Shown here piece by piece: positions 19,412 through 27,669 of a stretch of DNA of 64,000 nt. Position 1 is the stretch's first letter; the number at the start of each line of letters is the position of its first letter. Both the position numbers and the translations under genes were made by a program. A model generated the notes under the pieces. The model had not been told where the DNA came from. It ran no database searches and worked only from the letters and a program-made list of their open reading frames with translations. The DNA is taken from assembly GCA_003245715.1 (NCBI GenBank), contig QKCJ01000011.1, positions 1 to 64,000 on the forward strand, written 5' to 3'. This DNA comes from a bacterium (GTDB taxonomy: Bacteria > Planctomycetota > SZUA-567).

Positions 19412-21523
19412 TCAGGCAAATTCCATTTTGCGGCGGAGTTCGCGCAACTGCTGTTCAAGTTCATTTCTTTTCTGCTCTTCCTGTACCAGCTCGTTCTGAT
19501 AATTATCAAGTTTCTCTTCAAGCTGCTTGACCTTATCCTTGAGAAAATTCTTGCTCGCGCTGCTGGCATCCTGGGTCATTTCAAGCTCGTCACGCATTGA
19601 TAACAAATTCTGCAGCATCTCTTCATTGCGCCGCTTTTCTTCATTAAGCTCACGGATAGCAACATCACGTTCCGCTGCAAGGGTCTCGATTTCTTCGCGG
19701 TAAGTAGCGGTTTCGCGGGAGTGTTCCTGTTCGATTTTATCAAGCTCACTGGCCCGGTCTTCCTTGAATTTCTGCTCACGTTCTTCATAAGTTTCGGTGC
19801 TTGATTTAAGTGCGGCTTCAAGTTTTTCGCGGAGTTCTTTTTCCGTGTTATACTTTTCGGTGAATTCAGTCCGGGCGTGGTCGACGGCTTCGTATTTTTC
19901 CTTGAGATAAGCTTTGCTCGCGGAACGCGCGGAAATCTGCTCCTGCATCTCCTGCATTTCAATGCGGATCTCTTTTATGGTAGCGCGGAGTGAAAGTTCA
20001 CGGTCCTTATTCTTGAGCAGGGTTGCATTAAGGCTTATGCGTTCATTTTCAAGTTGCGCTAACTTATTCTGCAGCAGTACCTGCTGTTCGTCAGTTCCGC
20101 TTAACTTGCGCTGATAAATTTTCTGTTCTTTCTGCATCTGTGCCTGGGTCAGGCGGAGTTTTTTATCCATCTCCTCAAGCAGCCCACGCAGGCTCAATAC
20201 CTGATCTTCAAGCGCCTGATTACGCCTTGATTCATCCTCAAAAGCGGCGGCCGTATTTTTAAGCGCTATTATTTTCTTTTCAAGTGAATCTTTCAATTCC
20301 TGCTCACGCTGTTGCGCGTCAAGCCTGATCTGTTCCACCTCGGAATCAAAATTCTCCGCCCGTAGTTTGACCTCCTGCTCCTGACTGCGCAAAACCTCAA
20401 GATCGTGTTTCATCGCCGATTTTTCACGTTCAGCCAGAGATACCGTATTACGGATCTGCGCGCGTAATTGGTCAACCTGATTTGAGGCGACACGTTTTTC
20501 AATCGCAACCTGCTTCTCGGATTCGCGAAGCTTAGAGGACATCCCCTGGAGTTTCTTCTCAAGACGGTGCATTTCACTAAGCAGCTCAAAACGGTCCCGG
20601 CGATTTTCTTCCTTGTTATGAAGATACTGCCGCTCGAGGCGGTCATACTTTACCTGCAGCTCGGAAAATTCATGCCGGGCATTTAAGAGCATTTCTTGAT
20701 AGCGCCGAGTCTCCTCCCTGATCTGGACTTCCTTGGTTTTGAAGACTTCCTCTTTATTGTCAAAATCAATTTTCAGGCTCTCGAATTTCGCCTTTTCAGC
20801 TTCAAAACGGCTCTCAAGCTCCGCCCGTTTTTTATTCTCCTGACCGAGTTTATTCTGCACATCATCAAGGTTCAACCGAAGTTCGGCGATCGTTCCCTTA
20901 AGTTCCGATTCGTTTTCTTTGGTATTAATTTTAAGCCGGTCGATTTCGTCAAGCAGCTCATTTTTGTTTTCACCCGCTGCCTGCAGTTTCTTTTCGAGTA
21001 CCGCAATCTGGCGTTCAAGCTCAGAGATATTCTCGGCATCAGAATTAAGTTTCTGCTGCGTTTCTTCGACCTTGATTTTATAATTGACCGCATCACGGCG
21101 CAGGGTCAGCAGCTCCTCTTCAAGTTTCTGGCACTCCCGCCTGTCCTCCTCCGAGCGTTGGCGATTCTGCTCGGAAATACGCATCAGGTCCTGCTCCTGA
21201 CGCAGGAAACTCTCACGCTCATTCTTTAATTGGGTGTTGAGCGAATCAATGCGCTTTTCAAGCTTCTGCACTTCCTCATTGACCGAACTGTTACGCTGCA
21301 GTAACTCACTGTCCTGATTGCGCAGAAGGTTTTCTTTTTCCCGTAAATTTTCAAGCGCTTCATCAAGGCGGGATTTGAAGATATCAGCCTCGCGGGAAGA
21401 CTCTCGCACCCGTTCGCGCGCGGCTTCAGCCTCGGCAAATAACGAGTCACGCTCACGCAAGGCAGCGCGCAGCTCTTCCTCAAGTTTATCAATCAGTGAA
21501 TTATGATTTTTGTCGCCAGACAA
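19412..21523 (-). CDS. 703-residue coiled-coil protein of unknown function
   Basis: Practically the whole protein is heptad-patterned Glu/Lys/Arg/Leu coiled coil, without signal peptide, membrane segment or ATPase head, so it is not an SMC protein. Two C-terminal blocks share the opening ASKxxLKxK (ARSASKAYLKEK and ASSASKNFLKDK) and then run ~35 residues to an E-L-R-x-x-L-E-type end, suggesting an internal repeat. It could be a cytoskeletal, polar-scaffold or cell-length ruler protein; the sequence does not say which. The start ATG follows TTGAGGAT. No family recognised. Confidence 0.8.
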   Translation of the reverse strand: MSGDKNHNSLIDKLEEELRAALRERDSLFAEAEAARERVRESSREADIFKSRLDEALENLREKENLLRNQDSELLQRNSSVNEEVQKLEKRIDSLNTQLKNERESFLRQEQDLMRISEQNRQRSEEDRRECQKLEEELLTLRRDAVNYKIKVEETQQKLNSDAENISELERQIAVLEKKLQAAGENKNELLDEIDRLKINTKENESELKGTIAELRLNLDDVQNKLGQENKKRAELESRFEAEKAKFESLKIDFDNKEEVFKTKEVQIREETRRYQEMLLNARHEFSELQVKYDRLERQYLHNKEENRRDRFELLSEMHRLEKKLQGMSSKLRESEKQVAIEKRVASNQVDQLRAQIRNTVSLAEREKSAMKHDLEVLRSQEQEVKLRAENFDSEVEQIRLDAQQREQELKDSLEKKIIALKNTAAAFEDESRRNQALEDQVLSLRGLLEEMDKKLRLTQAQMQKEQKIYQRKLSGTDEQQVLLQNKLAQLENERISLNATLLKNKDRELSLRATIKEIRIEMQEMQEQISARSASKAYLKEKYEAVDHARTEFTEKYNTEKELREKLEAALKSSTETYEEREQKFKEDRASELDKIEQEHSRETATYREEIETLAAERDVAIRELNEEKRRNEEMLQNLLSMRDELEMTQDASSASKNFLKDKVKQLEEKLDNYQNELVQEEQKRNELEQQLRELRRKMEFA

Positions 21524-21634
21524 AGTTTATATCCTCAAATTGTGAAGGTCTTTTGGCCGTCAAATTACATTTTACATTATTTATCGGCCAAAATGGCAAC
21601 AGAATTTGAAAATAACTCTTATATTATAATTGAA

Positions 21635-21709
21635 GGTTATGCAAATAATTAGCCCTATGCTCATAACCGTTGGCAGAATCCCGTAAAAATCGGGGTTTTT
21701 TGCGGGATT
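21635..21709 (+). ncRNA. Possible small RNA or attenuator-like element upstream of hup
   Basis: A TATAAT at 21625-21630 is followed by an inverted repeat GGTTATG (21635-21641) / CATAACC (21662-21668). Next, ATCCCG can pair with CGGGGT and is followed by TTTTT (about 21678-21701), a terminator-like unit. The same AATCCCG (677-683) can alternatively pair with CGGGATT at 21703-21709, so two exclusive hairpins are possible. No good -35 is visible. The rest of the 21524-21743 spacer holds nothing recognisable. Confidence 0.25.
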
Positions 21710-21743
21710 TAGCTAAAATTAAGTGAAATATGGGAGAATAAGT

Positions 21744-21772
21744 TTGCCAACTATCAACTTTTTCCGTACACT
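21744..21772 (+). promoter_or_regulatory. Sigma-70-type promoter of the HU-like gene
   Basis: TTGCCA at 21744-21749 and TACACT at 21767-21772, with a 17-bp spacer, lie ~75 nt ahead of the start codon. Confidence 0.55.
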
Positions 21773-21846
21773 TTTAATGCTTAAGAGAAGGTGGAATTCA
21801 ATACACTAAAATTATTAATGTGGTAGTTAAGTTTAAAGGAGATATG

Positions 21847-22158
21847 ATGGATAAGCCAATTACAAAGAGTGAACTTTTCAGCAACATTGCAGAAGAAACA
21901 GGTCTTACAAAGAAGCAGGTTTCTGAAGTTTTTGACAGCCTCAACAAGAACATTGAAAAGAGCCTTGGCAAGAAGGGCTGCGGTAAGTTTGTTGTTCCTG
22001 GTCTGATTAAGATCGAGAACAAGAAGGTTCCGGCCAAGCCTGCCCGTAAAGGCGTGCCAAACCCATTCAAGCCGGGTGAAACAATGGACATTCCTGCTAA
22101 GCCTGCTTCAACCAAGGTTGTTGTTCGCGCGCTTAAGGGTCTCAAGGAAATGATCTGA
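21847..22158 (+). CDS. HU-family DNA-binding protein
   Basis: 103 residues from the second of two adjacent ATGs; AAAGGAG (21835-21841) is best spaced for 21847. The HU fold is clear: TKSELFSNIAEETGLTKKQV helices, the GKFVVPGLIKIENKKVPAKPARKG region and KVVVRALKGLKEMI. The DNA-binding arm carries PNPFKPGETMDIPAKPAS, longer and more Pro-rich than in E. coli HU. A nucleoid-associated protein that bends or packs DNA. Own promoter and own terminator, so monocistronic; the strong RBS suggests high expression. Confidence 0.88.
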   Translation: MDKPITKSELFSNIAEETGLTKKQVSEVFDSLNKNIEKSLGKKGCGKFVVPGLIKIENKKVPAKPARKGVPNPFKPGETMDIPAKPASTKVVVRALKGLKEMI

Positions 22159-22183
22159 GTTTAACAACTCTTTAAAGTTTCAG

Positions 22184-22215
22184 TAAGCCCGCACGGATAT
22201 GTGCGGGCTTATATT
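22184..22215 (+). terminator. Intrinsic terminator after HU-like gene
   Basis: TAAGCCCGCAC (22184-22194) pairs with GTGCGGGCTTA (22201-22211) around a 6-nt loop, followed by an AT-rich tail. Confidence 0.8.
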
Positions 22216-22310
22216 ATTATGGCTACAAAATGAGTTGCGAAAAATAATTAATTATGATATGCTGATAATATCAATAATCGCGGATTTTAATTTTTCTTTG
22301 GATTAGAGAA

Positions 22311-23105
22311 ATGTCTATTTTACGAATAGTTATTGTTATTTTGACTATCATGATTTTCGGGGTGGCAGGCGGCATGGTTCTGGCTGCTGACAATCACGAT
22401 AAAATTATTACAGTCGCCTATGAGAATTCAGAATATTATCCCTGGAGTATGCCTGATGGTAAGGGGCTTGATATTGATGTACTCAATGAAATTGCCGGGC
22501 GGTTGAAATTCAAGGTCAATTTTGTGGCGCTGCCCTGGAATGAATGTCTTAAAAGTCTGAAAGAGAATAAAGTGGATGCCGTACTCAATGCGTCCTACAG
22601 TGAAGACCGGGCTGAGTATGCGATATATCCCATGCTTGACAATAAAGTTACTTCTGACTTTCGAATGCATATGGATTCATATAATTTATATAAATTTCGG
22701 ACGTTACCGGTAGAGTGGAAAGATGGCAAGATCATAAATTACGATGGGGTCATTGAGGTGCAGAAGGGTTATTCTGTCGGTATTATTTTACGTGATGCGG
22801 GGGCGAATGTCTCCGAGAAACATGTTTCCATAAGTGAAATTTTCAAGGATATGTACGCCGGCAAGATTTCAGTTGCCGCGCTAAACGGTTTTTCGGCAGA
22901 TTATTTTCTCAAGACAAATACCGCTTACGCCGAGAAAATTGTCAAAGCTCCCGACCGGATTATTTATAAGCCCTATTATCTTATTTTTTCCAAAGACGCC
23001 TACAAAAAAGATCCGGAGTTCATACAGAAGATCTGGGAAAATATCCGGGATATCCGCACCTCCTCAATGTACAGTAATTTACTGACGACATATCTTAAAA
23101 AATAA
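22311..23105 (+). CDS. Periplasmic solute-binding protein, family 3 type
   Basis: 264 residues with a signal peptide (hydrophobic 5-20, cleavage near VLAAD). The body fits the bacterial extracellular solute-binding family 3: ITVAYENSEYYPWS at the first strand, KGLDIDVLNEIAGRL, and VDAVLNASYSEDRAEYA. Such proteins bind amino acids or other small polar ligands and deliver them to an ABC permease or a sensor. No permease or ATPase gene is adjacent, so it may be an orphan or serve a sensor. Single gene between two terminators. Confidence 0.8.
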   Translation: MSILRIVIVILTIMIFGVAGGMVLAADNHDKIITVAYENSEYYPWSMPDGKGLDIDVLNEIAGRLKFKVNFVALPWNECLKSLKENKVDAVLNASYSEDRAEYAIYPMLDNKVTSDFRMHMDSYNLYKFRTLPVEWKDGKIINYDGVIEVQKGYSVGIILRDAGANVSEKHVSISEIFKDMYAGKISVAALNGFSADYFLKTNTAYAEKIVKAPDRIIYKPYYLIFSKDAYKKDPEFIQKIWENIRDIRTSSMYSNLLTTYLKK

Positions 23106-23261
23106 AGCCTTCATTCTGCCTGGTATGATTGATTGGATTCAGAGTATATTCATGTTTGCTCTGTGGTTTATCATTTTCAGGATATCAGATGTTACCGGTT
23201 AAGGCATGAAATTTAAGAAACATATCAATGGCAGTTTGATAAAAGATCTAAATAAACAAAT

Positions 23262-23301
23262 AAAAAAAGGACGCAACCTTGGAGAAGGGCGTCCTTTTTT
23301 T
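23262..23301. terminator. Bidirectional terminator (solute-binding gene / gspF)
   Basis: AAAAAAAGGACGC (from 23262) pairs with GCGTCCTTTTTTT (to 23301). It lies 36 nt beyond the gspF stop on the minus strand and also serves the plus-strand gene. Confidence 0.85.
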
Positions 23302-23336
23302 GGCAAAAGTTTTCTGCCTTTTGCTGAGGCGGATAA

Positions 23337-24599
23337 TCAACTTCCTGAAAGGTTTGACACAATAGAGATTAGCGGCAGGAAGAGCGCGATAACGATAAAA
23401 CCAACCGCACCACCCATACCGATAATCAGCGCTGGCTCAAGCAGGCTCATCATACCCGCAACCAGTGAGTCGATATCGTTGTCGTAGTTATTGGCAACCT
23501 TGATAAGCATCTTGTCAAGTTCACCGGTTTCTTCACCAACTTCAACCATGTTGAGTGTCATCAGGTCAAACTGGCCGCAGCGGCGCATCGGTTCAGACAT
23601 GTTCTCACCTTCGCGGATAGAAAAGTGGATGTCGTTAATGGCTTCGCGGATAACGGCATTACTGATAGCGTCTTTGATAATCGTAAGTGAGTCAAGAATA
23701 GGCACACCCGCGCTGTCAAGCTCACCCATGGTACGGCAGAAGCGGGACATGGTTGATTTTTTGATAATCATTCCGAAGAGAGGAATATAGAGGATTACCA
23801 TATCGGTGTAATATTCACCAACCTCCGTCTTTCGTATTATTTTAAGCAGCATAAATAACAATAACGGAATACCGACAAACCAGACCAGCACCGCCGGGAT
23901 CATTCCCATATAAAGGGTGGTGAAGATATCGGCAAGGTCAAGCAGCATCTGGGTCATGCCGGGCAGGTCAACCTTCATCTGCGCAAACATTTCCTGGAAG
24001 CTTGGCACGATAAAGATGATGATACCGGTAAGGATGACAGTAGCGATAGAAAGAACGGCAACCGGGTAGATCAGCGCGCCGATAATTTCTTTTTTCAGTT
24101 TTTCAGCTTTTTCGCGGAAGTCGGCAAGACGGGCAAGGATTCGTCCCAGCTGACCGGAAGCTTCACCGGCTTTAATCATACTGCAGTAAAGTTTGTCAAA
24201 GACCTTTGAATTTTTATCCATCGAGTCAGAAAGGCTGGAACCGGCTTCAACTTCGTCACGTAGATCCATAACAGCATTACGCATGGCGCCGGCTTTGAGC
24301 ATCTGTTCCATAATGGTCAGCGCACGCACCATCGGCAGTCCTGATTCCATAAGGGTAGAGAACTGGCGGGTGAAGAGGGTGAGCTCTTTCTGTTTGATAC
24401 TACCGGCAATCCAGTCAGGAGTACGCTTGCGCTCATCACTGGCAGCAGCCTTTTTGGCTTTACCGCGCTGCGAAATGGTTGTTGGGAAAAGCCCCTGTTT
24501 GGTGAGTTTCTCACGGGCTTCATTATCGCTTGCGGCGTCGATGACACCATTTTTCTGCCGTCCGCTCTTGTCGACAGCTTCGTAGCTGAATTTTGCCAT
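23337..24599 (-). CDS. GspF/PilC-type inner-membrane platform protein
   Basis: 420 residues. The N-terminal motif FSYEAVDKSGRQKNGVI is the GspF/PilC opening. Two GspF domains follow (about 85-210 and 290-410), with FTRQFSTLMESGLPMVRAL at the start of the first and EVGEETGELDKM in the second, and three hydrophobic membrane segments. It is the inner-membrane platform on which the PilB/GspE and PilT motors act. Last gene of the minus-strand cluster 29.4-23.3 kb; RBS AAGGGAGAG upstream of the ATG. Pilus or type II secretion cannot be separated from sequence, but the adjacent pilT favours a pilus. Confidence 0.9.
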   Translation of the reverse strand: MAKFSYEAVDKSGRQKNGVIDAASDNEAREKLTKQGLFPTTISQRGKAKKAAASDERKRTPDWIAGSIKQKELTLFTRQFSTLMESGLPMVRALTIMEQMLKAGAMRNAVMDLRDEVEAGSSLSDSMDKNSKVFDKLYCSMIKAGEASGQLGRILARLADFREKAEKLKKEIIGALIYPVAVLSIATVILTGIIIFIVPSFQEMFAQMKVDLPGMTQMLLDLADIFTTLYMGMIPAVLVWFVGIPLLLFMLLKIIRKTEVGEYYTDMVILYIPLFGMIIKKSTMSRFCRTMGELDSAGVPILDSLTIIKDAISNAVIREAINDIHFSIREGENMSEPMRRCGQFDLMTLNMVEVGEETGELDKMLIKVANNYDNDIDSLVAGMMSLLEPALIIGMGGAVGFIVIALFLPLISIVSNLSGS

Positions 24600-24729
24600 T
24601 CACTCTCTCCCTTGCAACTCTCTGCTGCAAACTACATTTACAATACGCATTATCAGACAACAAAAAAATGCGCTAATAGTTAATATACTATATAATATAC
24701 ACTTAATGCAGAAAAAAAGTCAAAGAAAA

Positions 24730-26466
24730 TTATTCTGCGTTGCTGAGTGTTTCTCTGGTAACTTCGTCAATTGTGGTAATACCATCAAATACTTTCATCA
24801 GGCCGGATTTGCGCAGCGTTGACATGCCGGCTTCAATAGCGGTGTTACGCAATACTTCAGTTGATTTGCGCTCGATAATCTGGTCACGCAGGCGGCTGTT
24901 CATAATCATGATTTCATAAATGGCGTTACGGCCACGGTAACCGATATTCTTACAGTTATTACAGCCAGTACCATAGAAGAATTTGCGGCCGGCAGCTTCT
25001 TCCGGAGTCAAGCCGATTTCGTAGATTTCCTCATCAGACGGATTATACGGGGTCTTGCACTCAGGGCAGATACAACGCACCAGACGTTGGGCGACAACCG
25101 CTTCAACCGTAGCAGCCAGCAGGTACGGTTCAATTCCCATTTCCACCATACGCGCAACAGTTGAAGGAGCGTCCTGAGTGTGGAGGGTACTGAACACCAG
25201 GTGGCCGGTAAGTGACGCTTCAATGGCGATACCGGCGGTTTCAACGTCTCGAATTTCACCAACCAGAATTTTATCCGGGTCCTGACGCAGGATAGCACGC
25301 AGACACGCAGCATAGGTCACGCCGATTTCCGAATGGATCGGACACTGGATAATACCGGGCAGCTCATATTCCACAGGGTCTTCGGTGGTGATGATCTTCT
25401 TGCTGATTTCATTGACCGCGTTAAGACAGGCGTAAAGGGTGGTGGTCTTGCCGGAACCCGTCGGCCCGGTCACAAGAACAATACCGTTAGGCTTGTGGAT
25501 CAGATCAAGGAAGCTGTTAAGCACTTCCTCACTCATGCCCAGGCGGTTGATGTCAAGGCTGACTACGGTTTTGTCAAGAACACGGATAACCACACTCTCG
25601 CCAAACATGGTCGGAAGCGTTGAAACACGAAGGTCAACAGTCTTGCCGCCAAGTGAGAGGGTTATCTTACCGTCCTGCGGTACGCGGCGTTCTGCGATGT
25701 TGAGGTTACTCATAACCTTGATACGGCTGATGAGTGGCAGCGCCAGACTCTTTGGCGGACTTTGCATTTCAAGGAGCGCACCATCCACACGATAGCGGAT
25801 GCGGAATGAATCTTCAAACGGTTCAAAGTGAATATCGGAGGACTGGTCCTTGATCGCTGAGAGCAGAACAAGGTTGAGCAGCTTGACAACAGGCACAGAA
25901 TTGGCGATATCTTCAAGCCCGGCGGTGTCCATATTGTCCGGGTCGTCGATTTCAACCATGTCATCATCCATCTCGCTGTAGAGGTCGCTGAATGATTCCT
26001 GAGTCTGGGTGTTGTAATATTTTTCAAGCGCAATCGATATGTCAGAGTCAGTGGAAACAGCGCCGAGGATGTTACAGTTCAAGAGAAAACGCAGATCGTC
26101 AAGCGCGTGCATATTCATCGGGTCAGAGAGGGCGACAGTCAGCGAGTTACTCTCTTCATCAAATTCAACAGGGATAATGCGGTAAGTCTCAGCCATCATC
26201 GGCTGGATTTTATCAATCACATCCTGGGCGATATCAATATCGCTGAGGTCGACAACATCCATACCCGCCTGCTTGCCCAGAGCCAGCAGGATGTCCTCAT
26301 CAGTACAGTACTGCAGTTCCTTGAGAACTGAACCGATAGAACCGCCGATAGTCTTTTGTTCCTCAAGAGCATGGTCAAGTTGCTCACGGGTGATTATATC
26401 CTGAGTAACCAGAACTTCACCGAGGGGAAGCCGGGGTTGAAATTCATCGTGCTGAATGCCCTGCAT
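24730..26466 (-). CDS. PilB/GspE-type assembly ATPase (paralogue 1)
   Basis: 578 residues. The N-terminal MshEN-type domain (~1-150) is the module that in some homologues binds c-di-GMP. The ATPase has Walker A GPTGSGKTTTL, an Asp box, Walker B-type ILVGEIRDVET, a His box (TGHLVFSTLHTQD) and the C4 zinc site CICPECK..CNNCK. It powers pilin polymerisation at the inner membrane. It lies between pilT and gspF, with ~60-nt and ~130-nt gaps. A second, clearly different paralogue is at 27670-29367. Confidence 0.92.
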   Translation of the reverse strand: MQGIQHDEFQPRLPLGEVLVTQDIITREQLDHALEEQKTIGGSIGSVLKELQYCTDEDILLALGKQAGMDVVDLSDIDIAQDVIDKIQPMMAETYRIIPVEFDEESNSLTVALSDPMNMHALDDLRFLLNCNILGAVSTDSDISIALEKYYNTQTQESFSDLYSEMDDDMVEIDDPDNMDTAGLEDIANSVPVVKLLNLVLLSAIKDQSSDIHFEPFEDSFRIRYRVDGALLEMQSPPKSLALPLISRIKVMSNLNIAERRVPQDGKITLSLGGKTVDLRVSTLPTMFGESVVIRVLDKTVVSLDINRLGMSEEVLNSFLDLIHKPNGIVLVTGPTGSGKTTTLYACLNAVNEISKKIITTEDPVEYELPGIIQCPIHSEIGVTYAACLRAILRQDPDKILVGEIRDVETAGIAIEASLTGHLVFSTLHTQDAPSTVARMVEMGIEPYLLAATVEAVVAQRLVRCICPECKTPYNPSDEEIYEIGLTPEEAAGRKFFYGTGCNNCKNIGYRGRNAIYEIMIMNSRLRDQIIERKSTEVLRNTAIEAGMSTLRKSGLMKVFDGITTIDEVTRETLSNAE

Positions 26467-26526
26467 AATTTATCCTTGAAGAAATAGTATTGCTTTTTTA
26501 TTTATTAAATTAAAATCAGATACCGC

Positions 26527-27606
26527 TTATTGGCCCAGCATCTTGCGTTCGTGGGCTTCGATCTTCTGTAAGAGCTGATCGGGGTAGTTACCACAGTTAA
26601 CAGCGCTGTCTTTCTTGACGCGGCCGGCAGCGTAGAGTTCAAAGAGGTGGTCGTCTAGAAGGCGCATGCCGTACTTGCTTCCTGTCTGGATAACACCGTC
26701 GATCTTATAGGTTTCAGCTTCACGGATCAGGTTCTGAATAGCGGCGTTGCAGAGCATCAGTTCATATGCCGCAACCCGGCCCTTGCCATCGGCAGTCGGC
26801 ATCAGGTTCTGTGAAAGCACGCCGATCAGACCCATTGAAAGCTGGGCGCGGATCTGTGCCTGCTGGGTGGTCGGGAAGGCGTCGATCAGACGGTTAACTG
26901 TTTTTGAAGCACTGGTGGTGTGCAGCGTTCCGAAAACAAGGTGGCCGGTTTCAGCTGCGGTAATGGCTGATTCGATAGTCTCAAGGTCGCGCATTTCACC
27001 AACGAGGATAATATCCGGGTCCTGACGCAGAACGCGGCGCAGCGCTTCAGAGAAGCTTGTAGTATCGGCGCCGATTTCACGCTGGGTTATAACACACTTT
27101 TTATGATTGTGGACGAATTCAATCGGGTCTTCAATGGTAACGATATGGTCCTGACGAGTCTCGTTGATGTGGTTAATCATCGCGGTAAGGGTGGTTGTCT
27201 TACCTGAACCGGTCGGGCCGGTAACAAGGAACATTCCGCGCGGACGGGTACAGATTTCACGGATAACATCAGGCAGGCCGATCTGGTCGAAGGTCAGCAT
27301 GGCGTTGGGAATCTGGCGCAGAACCAGACCGTAACGTCCCTGGTGGCGGAAGGCAGAAACACGGAAACGCGTACCGTCGGGAACACTGATAGCATAGTCG
27401 GTAGAACCCAGTTCATCAAGTTCATTCATATTGCTTTCAGGGGTGATACTCTTGACAAGATCAAAGGTTTCTTCAGGCGTAAGTTCCTGAGAGCCGAGGG
27501 TGCGCAGATGGCCGCGAACGCGGAGTTTGGGTGGAATACCTGAACGGATGTGCAAGTCGGAACCACCATTTTTAATTGACGCATCAAGAAGTTTATTAAT
27601 GTCCAT
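26527..27606 (-). CDS. pilT: Twitching motility retraction ATPase PilT
   Basis: 359 residues from the ATG at 27606 with AAAGG 6 nt upstream; a TTG five codons earlier is less likely. It has no MshEN domain and no zinc site, as expected for PilT. Seen: GSDLHIRSG (Asp box region), Walker A GPTGSGKTTTL, IIL-VGEMRDLET, the His box TGHLVFGTLHTTSA and the C-terminal AIQNLIREAETYKI, near the PilT AIRNLIRE motif. It drives pilus depolymerisation, which argues that the whole cluster makes retractable type IV pili. Confidence 0.93.
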   Translation of the reverse strand: MDINKLLDASIKNGGSDLHIRSGIPPKLRVRGHLRTLGSQELTPEETFDLVKSITPESNMNELDELGSTDYAISVPDGTRFRVSAFRHQGRYGLVLRQIPNAMLTFDQIGLPDVIREICTRPRGMFLVTGPTGSGKTTTLTAMINHINETRQDHIVTIEDPIEFVHNHKKCVITQREIGADTTSFSEALRRVLRQDPDIILVGEMRDLETIESAITAAETGHLVFGTLHTTSASKTVNRLIDAFPTTQQAQIRAQLSMGLIGVLSQNLMPTADGKGRVAAYELMLCNAAIQNLIREAETYKIDGVIQTGSKYGMRLLDDHLFELYAAGRVKKDSAVNCGNYPDQLLQKIEAHERKMLGQ

Positions 27607-27669
27607 TGCAGCCTTTCTCAAAATTCGGTTTTTACTATATTATCAGCAGATTACAGTTCTCCGGATCTG

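Noticed and set aside
20696-21229. 177-codon ORF antisense to the coiled-coil gene
   Set aside because: A shadow of heptad codon usage on the opposite strand.
23206-23487. 93-codon plus-strand ORF
   Set aside because: It contains the strong terminator at 23262-23301 and runs antisense into gspF.
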